Shown here piece after piece: positions 12,655 to 27,600 of a DNA stretch of 64,000 nucleotides. The first letter of the stretch is position 1. Every line of letters starts with the position of its first letter. The translations under genes were made by a program, and so were the position numbers. Below the pieces are notes generated by a model. That model saw only the letters and a program-made list of their open reading frames with translations, did no database searches and was not told the origin of the DNA. The stretch is from Macrostomum hystrix. Lineage: Eukaryota; Platyhelminthes; Macrostomidae. The DNA lies in contig CATNEN010000025.1 in NCBI GenBank assembly GCA_950097015.1, positions 7,606,001-7,670,000 on the forward strand, written 5' to 3'.

Positions 12655-12698
<44 letters not shown>

Positions 12699-15600
12699 GC
12701 AGCAGCAGCGGCAGCAGCTAGAGGAAGCACTGGAACGATTGAAACGCGAAAATCAACAGCTTGTAAGCAGCAGTAATAATATCGGTTCATTGGTACCCAA
12801 TTAGGCTAACAGGCAACTTCCAGTTGGCAAATTGACAACCCGACATTTTGCAAGCAACCTACCATTTGTACAGGCACAACCATCAGCTCACAGGCAACCT
12901 ACCAGCTGACAGGCAATCCAACCAGCTCACTGACAACACCACCAGCTCACTGACAACACCACCAGCTCACTGACAACACCACCAGCTCACTGACAACACC
13001 ACCAGTTCACTGACAACACCACCAGCTCACTGACAACACCAACAGCTCACTGACAACACCACCAGCTCACACGCAACCCACCAGCTCACAGGCAACCCAC
13101 CAGCTCACACGCAACCCACCAGCTCACACGCAACCCACCAGCTCACACGCAACCAGTCAAGCTGATCGCTTTTGTATTTATTTCAGTCCGAGCGCTGTCA
13201 GCAGGCGGCTGAAAATGACGAACGCGTGCGCGGCCTGAAGAAGCGAAACGCCGAATTGGCGGCGATAGCCCGCCGACTGGAGGAGAAAACCAAAGTGCAG
13301 CAGGAGAAAAGCGCCTACGAACTGGAGGCGGTGAGCCGAAATGTTTTATAATTCTACTGTCAGTAGCTAGCAAAGGAAATTCAATTCTAATTTTCGACAG
13401 AGCCAAGTCGCCATAGCCGATCTGCGGCGTCAGCTGGCGGATCGCGATCGCGAGCTGGAATCGTTGAGACTGCTCAACAGCGCCAGGGAAGCCCAGCTGC
13501 GGGTGAGTCGGGATAATTCAGACCAAGGGAAACGATCGCTTGTTTGCAGAGCACTCGCCTGACTCAAGTAGAAAGTATTCTTAAGTCGATTCGCATTGTT
13601 TATTTAGTCAACAGCCAATCTGGACTCCGAGACGCTTGAGAGCATGCTCAGAACTGCCGAACGAGACCGACTCGTTCTGGAGAGACAGCTGGCCTGGAGC
13701 CGGGTGAGGCGAATAAGGATTGGGACTGGGATTCAGACTGGGATCGGGATCGGGATCGGGATCGGGATTGGGATTGGGATTGTGATCGGATTGGGATTGA
13801 GATCGGGATTGGGATCGGGACTTGGACTGGGATTGGAATCGGGACTTGGAATGGGATCGGACTGGAATTCGGACTGGGATCGGGATCGGGATCGGGATTG
13901 GGATTGTGATCGGAATCGGGATCGGGATTGAGATCGGGATTGGGATTGAGATTGGGATGGGGTCCGGGATTGGGATCGGGACTTGGGCTGGGATCGGGAC
14001 TGGGATCAGGATTGAGATCGGGATTGGGATTAAGATTGGGATTGGGACTGGGATTGGCTGCGGGATTGGGATCGGGACTTGGACTGGGATCGGGATTGGG
14101 ATTGGGGCTGGGATTCGGACTGGGATCGGGATTAGGATTGTGATCGGGATCGGGATCGGGATTGAGATCGGGATTGGTATTGAGATTAGGATTGGGATTG
14201 GGTCTGGGATTAAGTCCGGGATTGGGATCGGGATTGGGATCGGGACTTGGACTGGGATCGGGACTTGGACTGGGATCGGGACTTGGACTGGGATCGGGAC
14301 TTGGACTGGGATCGGGACTTGGACTGGGATCGGGACTTGGACTGGGATCGTGACTGGGATCGGGACTGGGATCAGGATTGAGATCGGGATTGGGATTAAG
14401 ATTGGGATTGGGACTGGGATTGGCTGCGGGATTGGGATCGGGACTTGGACTGGGATCGGGATTGGGATTGGGGCTGGGATTCGGACTGGGATCGGGATTG
14501 GGATTGTGATCGGGATCGGGATCGGGATTGAGATCGGGATTGGTATTGAGATTAGGATTGGGATTGGGTCTGGGATTAAGTCCGGGATTGGGATCGGGAT
14601 TGGGATCGGGACTTGGACTGGGATCGGGACTTGGACTGGGATCGGGACTTGGACTGGGATCGGGACTTGGACTGGGATCGGGACTTGGACTGGGATCGTG
14701 ACTGGGATTGGGATTGGGATTTTGATTGGGACAGGGATCGGAACAGGGATTGGAATTGGGATCGGAACAGGGACTGGAATCGGGATTGGGATCGGGACTG
14801 GGATTGAGCAAAATTGGGATACAGGAACTGGTACTTACTACTGAGAGAGCAGAAACTAGGATTGTGACGCAGACAGAGCTTTGGGCACCGGACAGCAAGT
14901 TGGGCTGTCGCAGGAAGCTGCCGATGCACAAAAAGTTCCCCATTTTCAGTCCGTAGCAGTCAGTTGGATCAGACAGTTTTATCCTAAATTTTCGTTACAC
15001 TTTCTTTCCAAATCTGAAACCGAAGTTTCTGAATTCTCATTGACCAGAGCAGCTGTTTTCAACTCAGCGGCTGATAAAAAATCATCGGCGATGCAAAGCC
15101 AGCCCCTTGAGCAGAAATTTGAAACTGCCAGGGACACTGCTCGATCGAATCCCTTGAAAAGTGCACCCCGCAAAGCCGAGATGCAGGATGCAATGAGAGT
15201 ATGGGGATTCTGGTCTACAAGGGGATCAGAACAGAGCGAGTGCTCAGCGGCTCATGATTCGTTGATTTCGAGATTGGTCGGGAGAAAGAAAAGAGGCTAT
15301 TTTAGAACGCGCCTCTTGCCTGCACTGGGGTCCCCATGCAGTTCTATTTTACTTTTTCCCATTTCCACGCTCCCCTCTCCTGTCTCTCAGACTGTGGATT
15401 GTGGATTGAGATTTTGTTTAGCTGGGCCTGCTTAAGGGGAACAAGGAAATTGGCGAACAAATTGCCTGCACGAGTTGGGTTTGGAAATCTGCCAAGAGCC
15501 TGTACAAAGTCTATTTTGGTCTATCCGTTGCTTCTAGGAGCAGCAGCAGCAGCAGCAATCGGTAGTTGGCGCGACTTCAACCTGGGAGCCGGCGCAGAGG

Positions 15601-18600
15601 GAGCGACTAGCCCTGCTCACAGTCGAAGTCAGGCGGCTTGAGCAGATCCGGCGTGAGCAGGCTGCCGAGCTGGCCGCGGTGAAGCGACAGGCCGCTCGCG
15701 TGACGCAACTGGTGAGCGAAGGAAGTTTGGTAGCGGAAGAAGAAGGTAGACAAGCAGAGGAAGAAGGGTTGACAAGTAGACAGACGCAAAACTTAACGTA
15801 AAAGTTTTTTTTTAATTTGATTTATCAATTTTTCTACGATTGAAAGCCAATAAATCTTAACAAAAACGGTACAAAACACGCCAACCCCTAAACACGCCAA
15901 CCCCTAAACACGCCAACCCCTAAACACGTCTATATTTTTAGCGTCTAGCGTTTAGCTACAACCCCTACACACGCCAACCCCTAAACACACCAACCCCTAC
16001 AACCCTTACCCACGTTAACCCCTAAACACGCCAACCCCTACAACCCCTACACACGCTAACCCCTAAACACGCCAACCCCTAAACACGCCAACCCCTACAC
16101 ACACCAAACCCTAAACACGCCACCCCCTAAACACACCAACCCCTACACACGCCAACCCCCAACCCCTAAACACACCAAATCAATGACAGAATCACTCGAA
16201 AAAGCCCTAACTAGAGACAGCGAGATGCCAGCATGACAAGGTAGCAATTTTTAATCCGCAGGAAACCTCAGTGTCGGCTAAAAACAGCGAAGTTGAGCAG
16301 CTCCGTGCTCATCTTAAAGAGTACACGGCACAGAACGCTCTGCTAGTGAGTGTCTGATTGTGATTCTCTAAAACTGGATTCAACCAGGTTGCCAGAATTT
16401 TCTTGTGAGTAATCTGTCTAAAAATGATCTTTTTAACTTACTTTAACTTACAATTTTTCCAGGAGCAGCAATTGAACGGACTGCATGAGGACAACACTTC
16501 ACTGTCTATTAAGTTCTCGGATCTGCAAACCCAACTGCAACATGCTGATGAGGTTAGCTGCCATATTATCTCCCCTAACTTGGGCGTAAATTGCACGACA
16601 AGCCCCCGAGCCTTCTCTCCGTGGCGCGCCCGAAAATAAATGAGACCTCGCCGCGGAATCGAGCTCAGGGACCCTTGCAGGAGTAGCTTTGACTGCAACT
16701 CCTCGTCATGTAATTAGTGCAGCGGATTCATCACAGAAGCAGAAATAATAGAACTGTATTCGAAGTGTCGCGGCTAGATAAAAGTGCAGACTCAAGAGGC
16801 GGCAAGACCTCGCTCCAGGGCCGTGCAGCTCTGAAATGAGTCTACAACAATCCTTCTCTGCCACCCAGGTCTCAAAGAAGTCAGCGAGTATAATAGAGTT
16901 GCTTTGCCCAATGCGCACTGCGGCTCCTATTGACACAGCGAGTCAAGGCGGGAGTGATCTTGAGAGGAGTGAAAACTAAATTAGGCCTCGCTGGGGTGGG
17001 AGTAGTAACTCCGATGAAAGGCGGTGCAATCGGGTACTAGCTGAGCTCTAGCACAAAAGCTGGCGCGAAAGATTCAGTAGAATAGCGAATGCAAATAAAC
17101 ACACACTGGTATTAATAATGTAAAGCAAAGGACAAACAGAGAGACGGACTGGAGGATTAAGGCCTCCCCGCGATTTCAGTAGCCGTTGGGATATTTCGTC
17201 TCTATGGGATGTTTATGAAGTGTCGGTTTTCGGGAAATTGATTGAGCTTTCTTTTATGCTCCTTGGTTTTCTACATTTTTATTTAGGCCACATAATATCT
17301 GAACTTTTACTAAACCACTCAGGTAATGCAATCAACCAGACGATTAGAAGAGGCCTTAATTAATTCGGATCGCGACCTGCAACAGAGCCGAAGAGACATG
17401 GAACTAATGAGGTGCCAGATGGCCTCCAACGAGCTCATTATGAAGGTAATTAGGAAAAGGAACAGAATTGTGATTCTTAGACATTCGAAGGAAACCCCTT
17501 TGAGTTTAGCTTAAAGGCTATTCCTGTTCATCAAAGAAATCCCTGTTGCTCTATTTTTAGCTCATAGGCTATTCCTCTCCAGTGAGTCATTCCCATTAGA
17601 TCTATTTTTAGCAAAACGACCTTGAACCCATTTCTATTTTTAGCACATGAGGGAATCACTAGAGAAAAAGCGCGAATTGGAGACCGAACAGGCCAGGCTA
17701 AGGCGGCTTATAGAAGAAAAATCGAGCGAAAGTTCCTTTGACAAAACGGTAAGAAACAAACTTTCTGTCATCTCCCTTAAAAAATGATTTAATTCCCAGA
17801 AGGTTTCCTTCTTCGAAAAGTCCCGCGTTCAGCTAGATCTGGAGATATGCTTAGGAAAAATAGGGAGATTAGGCTGGAAAATCTAAGCAGAAGTCTGTTT
17901 CCAACACACACGCGCTGTCCTAATCCCTGTATGCACGTGCATCTTCCTTCTTTTCAAACTAATTTACTCCACTGCTCCTCTGTTCCTAATTTAAAATTCG
18001 TAACCCCTGCGTCCGGTCTCCTCTGAGACTGGCTGCTGGCCACTCGACCCTGCAGTGACTGAGCTGAGCTTCCCTGCCTGTCTGTTAGAGAATTCAATCT
18101 TTCATCTGCTCGGCTGTCCCAAACGCTGTTTGACTGTTCTAGCCTGCCTGTCTGGCCTGCTCTCAATGTCCTTGTTTTAAAAAAGTCTGCTTTTTTCTAC
18201 ACGCTCCCTCGCAAGATAGCTTCCTTTGCTAAATACGAATGGCAGACACAAAAACTTCTAGTGCTGCTGAATTATTCACTCATTATTCACTCTCTACATC
18301 TCCCCTTCCCTGACTTTCTTTCTCTCTCACTCTCTGACTCTCTCCCACTGACTCTCACTCTTTGACTCTCTCTCTCTGACTCTCTCTCCCTATCTGACTC
18401 TCTCCCTATCTGACTCTCTCCCTATCTGACTCTCTCCCTCTCTGACTCACCCTCCCTCCGTGACTCTCTCCCTCTCTGACTCCCCCTCCCTCCGTGACTC
18501 TCTCCCTCTCTGACTCTTTCCTCTCTGACTCTCTCCCTCTCTGACTCCCTCCCTCTCTGACTCCCTCCCTCTCTGACTCCCTCCCTCTCTGACTCTCTCC

Positions 18601-21600
18601 CTCCCTGACAGTCTCCCTCCCTCGCTAATTGTCTCCCTCTGTCCCGTCCAGGCTCTTGCTTCTCCGCCTCTCGCAGCACGCTTGGTTTCCCCCCGACCCA
18701 TCCTCCCTGTCCTCCTCCATCATTTTTGTCTGTCAGTCGGGCCAGCAGCATTAAATGGAAGTAAAAGTTAGCGCTAGTCGTACTGCAGGCTTCTAGTACA
18801 GCCAATTTCAGTTGATGAGCACTTCTCAATCCACTCATTCGTCTATCGTGTTCGGCGTGAAGCTCTGTTCGCACTCGCTGTCCTCCGGATTCCACCTTTT
18901 TGATAGCTTTTATTCTTAGTTTCCTTTCTCCCTGAAAGCTACGGGATCATCAATGACCAAAGCTTGTAGTCAAGCAGCTTTATAAGCAGCTCTGAGAAAG
19001 TTTCGCTACAGTACGTTGTAGACAAAGTTTTCTTCTAAAGTTCGCTTCTTCTTCTACGAGTTTTGAATTTCTCTTTGAATCCAACTTTTCAAATTAGTTT
19101 TCATCCATCTTTGTCTGTTCGGTTTCATCTTTCTTTATCTTGTCTGATTTAAATTGCTTCCCACCCTGCATCTCTTATCTGGCCCTGCATCTCTTATCTG
19201 GCCCTGCATCTCTTATCTGGCCCTGCATCTCTTATCCCACTCTGCATCTCTTTTCCCACCCTGCATCTCTTATCTGACCCTACATCTCTTTTCCCACCCT
19301 GCATCTCTTTTCTGACCCTGCATCTCTTTTCCCACCCTGCATCTCTTTTCCCACCCTGCATCTCTTATCCCACCCTGCATCTCTTATCCCACTCTGCATC
19401 TCTTTTCCCACCCTGCATCTCTTATCTGACCCTACATCTCTTTTCCCACCCTGCATCTCTTTTCTGACCCTGCATCTCTTTTCCCACCCTGCATCTCTTT
19501 TCCCACCCTGCATCTCTTATCCCACCCTGCATCTCTTATCCCACCCTGCATCTCTTTTCCCACCCTGCATCTCTTATCCCACCCTGCATCTCTTTTCCCA
19601 CTATACATCTCTTATCTGACCCTGCATCTCTTTTCCCACCCTACATCTCTTTTCCCACCCTACATCTCTTTTCCCACCCTGCATCTCTTTTCCCACCCTG
19701 CATATCTTATCCCACCCTGCATCTCTTATCCCACTCTGCATCTCTTATCCCACCCTGCATCTCTTATCCCACTCTGCATCTCTTTTCCCACCCTGCATCT
19801 CTTATCCCACCCTGCATCTCTTATCCCACTCTGCATCTCTTTTCCCACCCTGCATCTCTTTTCCCACCCTACATCTCTTTTCCCACTCTGCATCTCTTTT
19901 CCCACCCTGCATCTCTTATCCCACCCTGCATCTCTTTTCCCACTATACATCTCTTTTCCCACTCTGCATCTCTTTTCCCACTCTGCAACTCTTTTCCCAC
20001 TCTGCATCTCTTATCCCACCCTGCATCTCTTATCTGACCTCAAAAAAAGTTGTTCTTTATTCAATAAACTGTTACTCATCGATGTTGAGTAGTTCTGAAA
20101 ACACTGGCCAGTATTATTATAATAGCCACAGTCTCTATGCAAGTGTTGCTTCATATCTATTTCCCATTTCTTTGACTCTTATCTATCCATTATAAAAGTG
20201 GCGCAGGTACAGTTTGCTGAAGATCGGATGATCCGACCTCAATACACACAGCCACTGGCCCTGGCTTTAGCGGTTATTGATTAAGGCTGCCAAATGGGTC
20301 GGGGGGAGAATTTGAGGCGATAAAACTTCGACTCGCATAGATAGAGAAGAACGAGGAGAAGGGGAGTGAAAGAGAAGGGGAGATAAGAAGAAAGAGAGAG
20401 AGAGAGAGAGAGAGAGCGAACGGTACGAAGCAGATGCGCCTAGCCTACTTGGGCAAGAAACCTCTCTCTCTCTGGCATTGCTTTCAGGCAAAAATGGCCG
20501 GTTCAATGAATGGGAGTTTCTACTCAATTCTCATATACCATTTTTTAAGTTATGCGAATTTTATTTGTACTTTTGAGATTCTTTTTTTTCTCCCAGTTAT
20601 ATTTTTCCCAGGCTCTCACTTATTCAGCCAGCTCAATGTGTTTAACTTCAGTTATTCTAGAATATAACAGCGAAACTATTATTTAAAACCAATAATTTGA
20701 CAGCATTTTTATTGAATTCCTAGATTTCTCCGAGCACAACAGCGCAGGAGAATGTGGAATCAATTCGGGTGAGTGAATGCTCTGTTGGTGAAGAAATTCA
20801 CTCAAAAAATATATTTGATTGATTAAAAGAAGTAAGGGACGATCAGATAAATTATTGATTGATAAAACTATTGAACGATTGACTGATTGACTGCTTATTT
20901 GATTGATTGGATGATTGGTTAATTATCTTTATGATTGGTTAAATTGCTAGTTGATAAATCTTCTGATGTTAAATTCCGTTAAATTCTCTTTTCTTTTATT
21001 TTTTTAAAGCATCAAATCTAAAAAATATACATAAAATAACAAATCTTAAACTACTTACAAATGCGAGGAGAAGTAGTTTATTCGAGTTTTTCGTTTCAGA
21101 AAGTATTTAATTATTAATATGATGAATGTTATCCATCTGAGTCTCTGAAACAAAGAAAAATTTTGCGTTAAAACAAAATAAATTAGAAAAATGTTTTGGA
21201 AAATAGAATCGACCGAATGAAACTGGAATCGACCGAATGAAACTGGAATCGACCGAATGAAACTGGAATCGACCGAATGAAACTGGAATCGACCGTAGGG
21301 AACTAGAATCGACAGTAGGAAACTAGAATCGACCGAATGAAACTGGAATCGACCGAATGAAACTGGAATCGACCGAATGGAACTAGAATCGTCCGTAGGA
21401 AACTAGAATCGACCGTAGGGAACTAGAATCGACCGTGGGGAACTAGAATCGTCCGTAGGGAACTAGAATCCACAGTAAGGGAACTAGAATCGTCCGAAGG
21501 GAACTAGAATCGTCTGTTGAGAACTAGAATCGTCCGTAGGAAACTAGAATCGACCGTATGGAACTAGAATCGTCCGTATGAAACTAGAATCGACAGTAGG

Positions 21601-24600
21601 AAACTAGAATCGACCGTAGGGAACTAGAATCGACCGTAGGGAACTAGAATCGACCGTAGGGAACTGGAATCAACCGTAGGGAACTAGAATCGACCGTAGG
21701 GAACTAGAATCGACCGTAGGAAACTAGAATCGACCTTAGGGAACTAGAATCGACCGTAGGGAACTGGAATCGACCGTAGGGAACTAGAATCGATCGTAGG
21801 GAACTAGAATCGACCGTAGAGAACTAGAATCGACCGTATGGAACTAGAATCGACCTTAGGGAACTAGAATCGACCGTAGGGAACTGGAATCGACCGTAGG
21901 GAACTGGAATCGATCGTAGGGAACTAGAATCGACCGTAGAGAACTAGAATCAACCGTAGGGAACTAGAATCGACCGTAGGAAACTAGAATCGACCTTAGG
22001 GAACTAGAATCGACCGTAGGGAACTGGAATCGACCGTAGAGAACTAGAATCGACCGTATGGAACTAGAATCGTCCGTAGGAAACTAGAATCGACCGTAGG
22101 AAACTGGAATCGACAGTAGTAAAAAATCTTAGCGATTGACCTAAAGTCGCAAATTAAACTTACCAACTGTCAGGCTCGACTTCGCGAGCTAGAGAAGAAA
22201 CGTGAGCTTGAGTCGTTGCGTCACGAGGAGCTGATGCTGGAGCTCGAAGCGTCCAAGAAGAAGCAAAAGTATGACCAGCTCCGGAATGCGGCATCCGGCG
22301 CTGATATCCTTGGCCAGGACGTCACCGCGTCCGAGTCTCTTCTAGGAGTTGCTAGGGGACTTTCTGATGGCGGCGTTGGCGCGGGTGGCAACGAAGGTGG
22401 CGTTGTGTCTGGCAGGCTGGGTGCTGCGACGGCGGCGACGTTGGCGAATGTAGGCGGCAGTGGTGTGACTGCTCACCACGCTATACCGAATAGTGAGTGC
22501 ACTATCAGTAAGTCAGGAAGGGTTAGAGGAGATAAGGAAGGGTGAGACTACACCAGGAAGAGTGAGACTAGATCACGGAGAGTGAGAAGAAATCAGGCAG
22601 GGTGAGAAGAGATCAGGAAGGGTGAGACTAGACCAGTAAGGTTGAGACTAGACCAGTAAGGGTGAGACTAGACCAGTAAGGGTGAGACTAGACCAGTAAG
22701 GGTGAGACTAGACGAGTAAGGGTGAGACTAGACGAGTAAGGGTGAGACTAGACCAGTAAGGGTGAGACTAGACCAGTAAGGGTGAGACTAGACCAGTAAG
22801 GGTGAGACTAGACCAGTAAGGGTGAGACTAGACGAGTAAGGGTGAGACTAGACGAGTAAGGGTGAGACTAGACCAGTAAGGGTGAGACTAGACCAGTAAG
22901 GGTGAGACTAGACCAGTAAGGGTGAGACTAGACCAGTAAGGGTGAGACTAGACCAGTAAGGTTGAGACTAGACCAGTAAGGGTGAGACTAGACGAGTAAG
23001 GGTGAGACTAGACGAGTAAGGGTGAGACTAGACCAGTAAGGGTGAGACTAGACCAGTAAGGGTGAGACTAGACCAGTAAGGTTGAGACTAGACCAGTAAG
23101 GGTGAGACTAGACCAGTAAGGGTGAGACTAGACCAGTAAGGGTGAGACTAGACCAGGAATCGTGAGAATAGATTACGAAGGGTGAGAGCAGATCGCGAAG
23201 GGTTTGGTAAAGTGCAGGACACGAGATAGCGGGAGCATGATGGTAGTAATAGGTGTTTTAAAGGTTTTCACTACTCATAGTTCCAATCCTGAATAACTAA
23301 TTGAATGCCACTAAACCTAACTCACACTTCCTGACCAATGAAGTGACAGTACCGTTTTTGACAATGTCTCAAAGACAGTCATTTTTTCAAATTAGGCCTG
23401 AATGCTAGAAGTATAACTTTAACTTCCAGGTAGAACTGTTCACCTATCGCAGTCGCAGATTGACACCTTATTCGACATGTTGCTACCCTCGAGTGGTACT
23501 TTAATTTGGAATATATTTCTTTTTTATTTTGGCTAGCTAATATTTATTAAGTTTTCGTTTCTTGCTTATGTCATGGACTTCTAGATCAAGAATCTAGAGA
23601 CTTATTCTATCAAACAATTGTTATCTTTTGTTTAAATATTAGTAATTAGCTTTTTCGTTATTAAAAATATTAAAACTCATCACATGTTTAGCAAAGTTAA
23701 TGTACGAGCGCAGTTATGCCAGTCATTCTCCAGCTGATGTTTAAAAACTACATATCCTGGGGATTCCAAAAATTACCTAAGTTGCACATTCCCTATAATT
23801 GCACATTCCCTAAATTACATATTCAGTATATTGCACATCACCTAAATTGCACATTCCCTAAATTGCACATTCCCTAAATTGCACATTCCCTAAATTGCAC
23901 ATTCCCTAAATTGTACATTCCCTAAATTGCACATTCCCAAATTACACATTCCCAAATTGCACATTCCCTAAATCGTACATGCCAAAGATGACACATTCCC
24001 TAAATTGTACATTCCCTATAATTGCACATTCCCTAAATTAAACATTCCCTAAATTGCACATTCCCTAAATTGCACATTCCCTAAATTTCACATTCCCTAA
24101 ATTGCACATTCCCTAAATTTCACATTCCGTAAATTTCACATTACCTAAATTGCACATTCCCTAAATTGCACATTCCCAAATTACACATTCCCTAGCTTGC
24201 ACCCCAATCCAGTGATGAAAAGTTTGAGGTAGCTTTGGTCAAAAAAGAGGAATACGCGTAGAGGAATTGTCTCTTCAAATTTTATGCCCAGCAGTCCATG
24301 GACAGTTATGTATTGTTTGCGCAACCAAATTTCCCTCCTCAAGCAATATTTTACCTTTTTTCTCGCACACTCTTATAATTAATTGCATGATGGTGTGAAA
24401 ACTGGCACACTTCGAGAGCCAATCGCAGATTACTTAAAATGCCATAATGCTTGGATTAACAAGTGCACACGAATAATATCCCATCTGTGCAGGGGAATAT
24501 TTTCCGCGCGCACTGATTGGCGGTGGAGACACAGCCCCCCCACATAGTCAGTACACGCCGCAGAAGCAACTGCAGCAGCAGAAGCAGCAGCAGCAGCAGC

Positions 24601-27600
24601 AGCAACAACACCAGACGACACAATCCTCGGATTCAAAGTCCAAACTAATGGAATTTCGTCGCGAGCCATCTAGTCAGGGCGACCAGGTGAGATGAAGTGC
24701 TCGAATAATTCTATAAGACGGGTTTCAGGTGGCAAACACCTACAATTTGGGCATAATTTTTCTGCTCGCTTATTTTTCAAATTTAATCGATTAAGATCTT
24801 GACAGCACAGCCGCAGCTATTGCGCGGCGCATCTGAAGGCTGCGTACAGCTGTTCAGTCCATGGACTGGGGGGACGCCACACCCACCTTCAATTATCCCA
24901 GCTAATGCTGGTGCCCATTTAACAGCTGGGTAAATTGAAGTGATGCAGAGTTAAGTGTCTTGCTAAAGGACACAAACTGTTCCAGTGGAGTCGCGAATCG
25001 TAAAATGGTGGAAGATCTTGATTCATATGATGGACTTTCATGAAAATAGGTCATTAGGTTTGGGAGCTATAGTGAAGTAGGCAGTGGGTATTTGCCCCGT
25101 GTTCTTTCCATTAGGGGAAAAATAGTCTTTCTACTGTTAATGAAATTTGTAACAATTTTTTGCATTGTTTGCATTGTTACAGTTTAAAATTGTACATGGA
25201 GAACTGCTGTCTGATGGACGTCACGGATACATACCTTCCAACTATGCGGAACAGACGGGTGAGACCTGAGGGAGAATTTGGACAACAGAAATTTAGAGAG
25301 ACACTCACCTTCTTATCTCTCGTCACGTCTCTCTTCTTATCTCTCTTCTCATCTCTCTTCTCATCTATCTTCTTATCTCTCGTCACGTCTCTCTTCTCAT
25401 CTCTCTTCTCATCTCTCTTCTTATCTCTCTTCTTGTCTCTCTTCTTGTCCCTCTTCTCATCTGTCTTCTCATCTCTCTTCTCATCTCTCTTCTCATCTAT
25501 CTTCTTATCTCTCGTCACGTCTCTCTTCTCATCTGTCTTCTCATCTCTCTTCTCATCTCTCTTCTCATCTATCTTCTTATCTCTCTTCTTGTCTCTCTTC
25601 TTGTCCCTCTTCTCATCTGTCTTCTCATCTCTCTTCTCATCTCTCTTCTCATCTATCTTCTTATCTCTCTTCTCATCTCTCTTCTCATCTCTCTTCTTAT
25701 CTCTCTTCTTGTCTCTCTTCTTGTCCCTCTTCTCATCTGTCTTCTCATCTCTCTTCTCATCTCTCTTCTCATCTATCTTCTTATCTCTCTTCTCATCTCT
25801 CTTCTTATCTCTCTTCTCATCTCTCTTCCTATCTCTCGTCTTATCTCTCTCCTCATCTCTATTTCTATGTCTCCTTATTTTGGCCTGCCTGATTTTCAAG
25901 CAGCATTGATGAGAGCCCGCGTAAAAAAACTGGAACGGAAACCAAACAGCTTCTTATTTTTTTTGTTTTTCATTGTCGAAGATGGCGGGACACGAACATA
26001 ATGTAGCGATAAAATTGTGGCTAACGATACAACCCTCTCAGCTCGAAGCTAATTGCCCAAATCTTTCTCTTGGTCTTATCTGATTGCCGTCCCTATTTGC
26101 CACATCTTCTCCAAAGCCGATTGGGAATTTATCCCCTAATTTATACCCATCATCGACATGTTTATTCTCTCTGTGGGGAAAACACCGCTCTTGCAGCTAC
26201 AGCTCGCTGGGAACCCAGGGACAGATAGAGGGGGGGGAAGAGGGGAAATATAAATAAGGGAAAACTTCAGTCCCAAAATATGCAAAGCTTCAGCTCAAGT
26301 GGAAATTCTCCATCTCCAAGAGTAATTGGACCGGACTTAGCTGATCAGCTGTAAAGTTGATCAGCTGGGACATATGCCCGAGGATTTCTTTTTGAAAAAG
26401 TTTTACAAGAAAAGAACTAAAAAAGAGAAGTTAGAAAAAACTACTTCCCTGAAGTCATTGATTATCACTCAACATTGGCAGAAAATCACACAACAACTGC
26501 AGAAAATCACTCATCAACTGCAGAAAATCACACAACAACTGCAGAAAATCACACATCAACTGCAGAAAATCACACAACAACTGCAGAAAATCACACATCA
26601 ACTGCAGAAAATCACACATCAACTGCAGAAAATCACACATCAACTGCAGAAAATCACTCATTAACTGCAGAAAATCACTCATTAACTGCAGAAAATCACA
26701 ACTCCCAACTCGAAGCTGCAGCGGCTAGTCCCTCACGACGACCTTCGTTGGCGCTGGACGAAGAACTGGCTCGCGCCGACGTCGCCTCCGACGCAGCCGA
26801 GGCCGGCGTTCCGCCGCCGCCTCCTCGTCAGCTGGCAATCGAGCGCCAGCTAGCCAGCTCGATGCTGATTGGCTGGCAGCCGCCAATCGGCCTTCAACCG
26901 TCAGCCTATCGTGTCTATGTTGACGGCCGATTTCGCTGTTCGGTTCGCGCCGGCGAGAAGACCAAGGCGCTGATCGAGGACGCCGACCCTAGCAGGCGCC
27001 ATCGAGTCTGCGTCCGAGCCATCGCACCTGATGGCGCGTCCGCTTCTAGAGACCTCGCCTGCACCCTCATCACCGGCTCTGGCGCCGAGGGCTGCCTGGC
27101 GCCCACCTACCTGCAGGTCAGCGGCCAGCCAGACTGTATTTGTCTGTAATTGCCTGTATTTGTCTGTTTTGTGAGCATTTGTCTGTATTTATAAATCTCT
27201 TTCTGTATTTGTTAGTATTTTACAGTATTTGTCGTCTGTATTTATCTGTATTTATCTGTATTTGTCTGTTTTTATTTGTATTGACCTGTTCTCAGTCTGT
27301 ATTGACCTGTTCTCAGTCTGTATTGACCTGTTCTCAGTCTGTATTGACCTGTTCTCAGTCTGTATTGACCTGTTCTCAGTCTGTATTGACCTGTATTGAC
27401 CTGTTCTCAGTCTGTATTGACCTGTATTGACCTGTTCTCAGTCTGTATTGACCTGTTCTCCAGGCTGCACCATCTCCGCCCCCAATCAGGTGACCCGGGT
27501 GACCCACTCGTCGGCCCAGCTGCTGTTTGTGCCAGCCTCGTCGGCACTGAGCCACGCCGTGCTGCTGAACAACAAGGAGCACTCGCAGTGCCCGCCAGGC

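Noticed and set aside
13648-14943. Minus-strand open frame of 431 codons rich in PNPDPNPSPDPS
   Set aside because: It is the translation of the hexamer array. All frames are similarly open because the period is a multiple of 3, and the peptide is pure repeat.
25160-25909. 240-codon frames of FLSLFSS or DEKRDKK repeats
   Set aside because: Translation of the 12-bp array; the genuine coding part is only the SH3 exon at 25183-25258.
27464-27489. Alternative acceptor TGTTCTCCAG at 27463 for the FN3-2 exon
   Set aside because: From a phase 0 donor this reads into TGA after nine codons, and it would add residues not expected between APTYLQ and VTRVTH. The next AG at 27489 gives an exact domain join.
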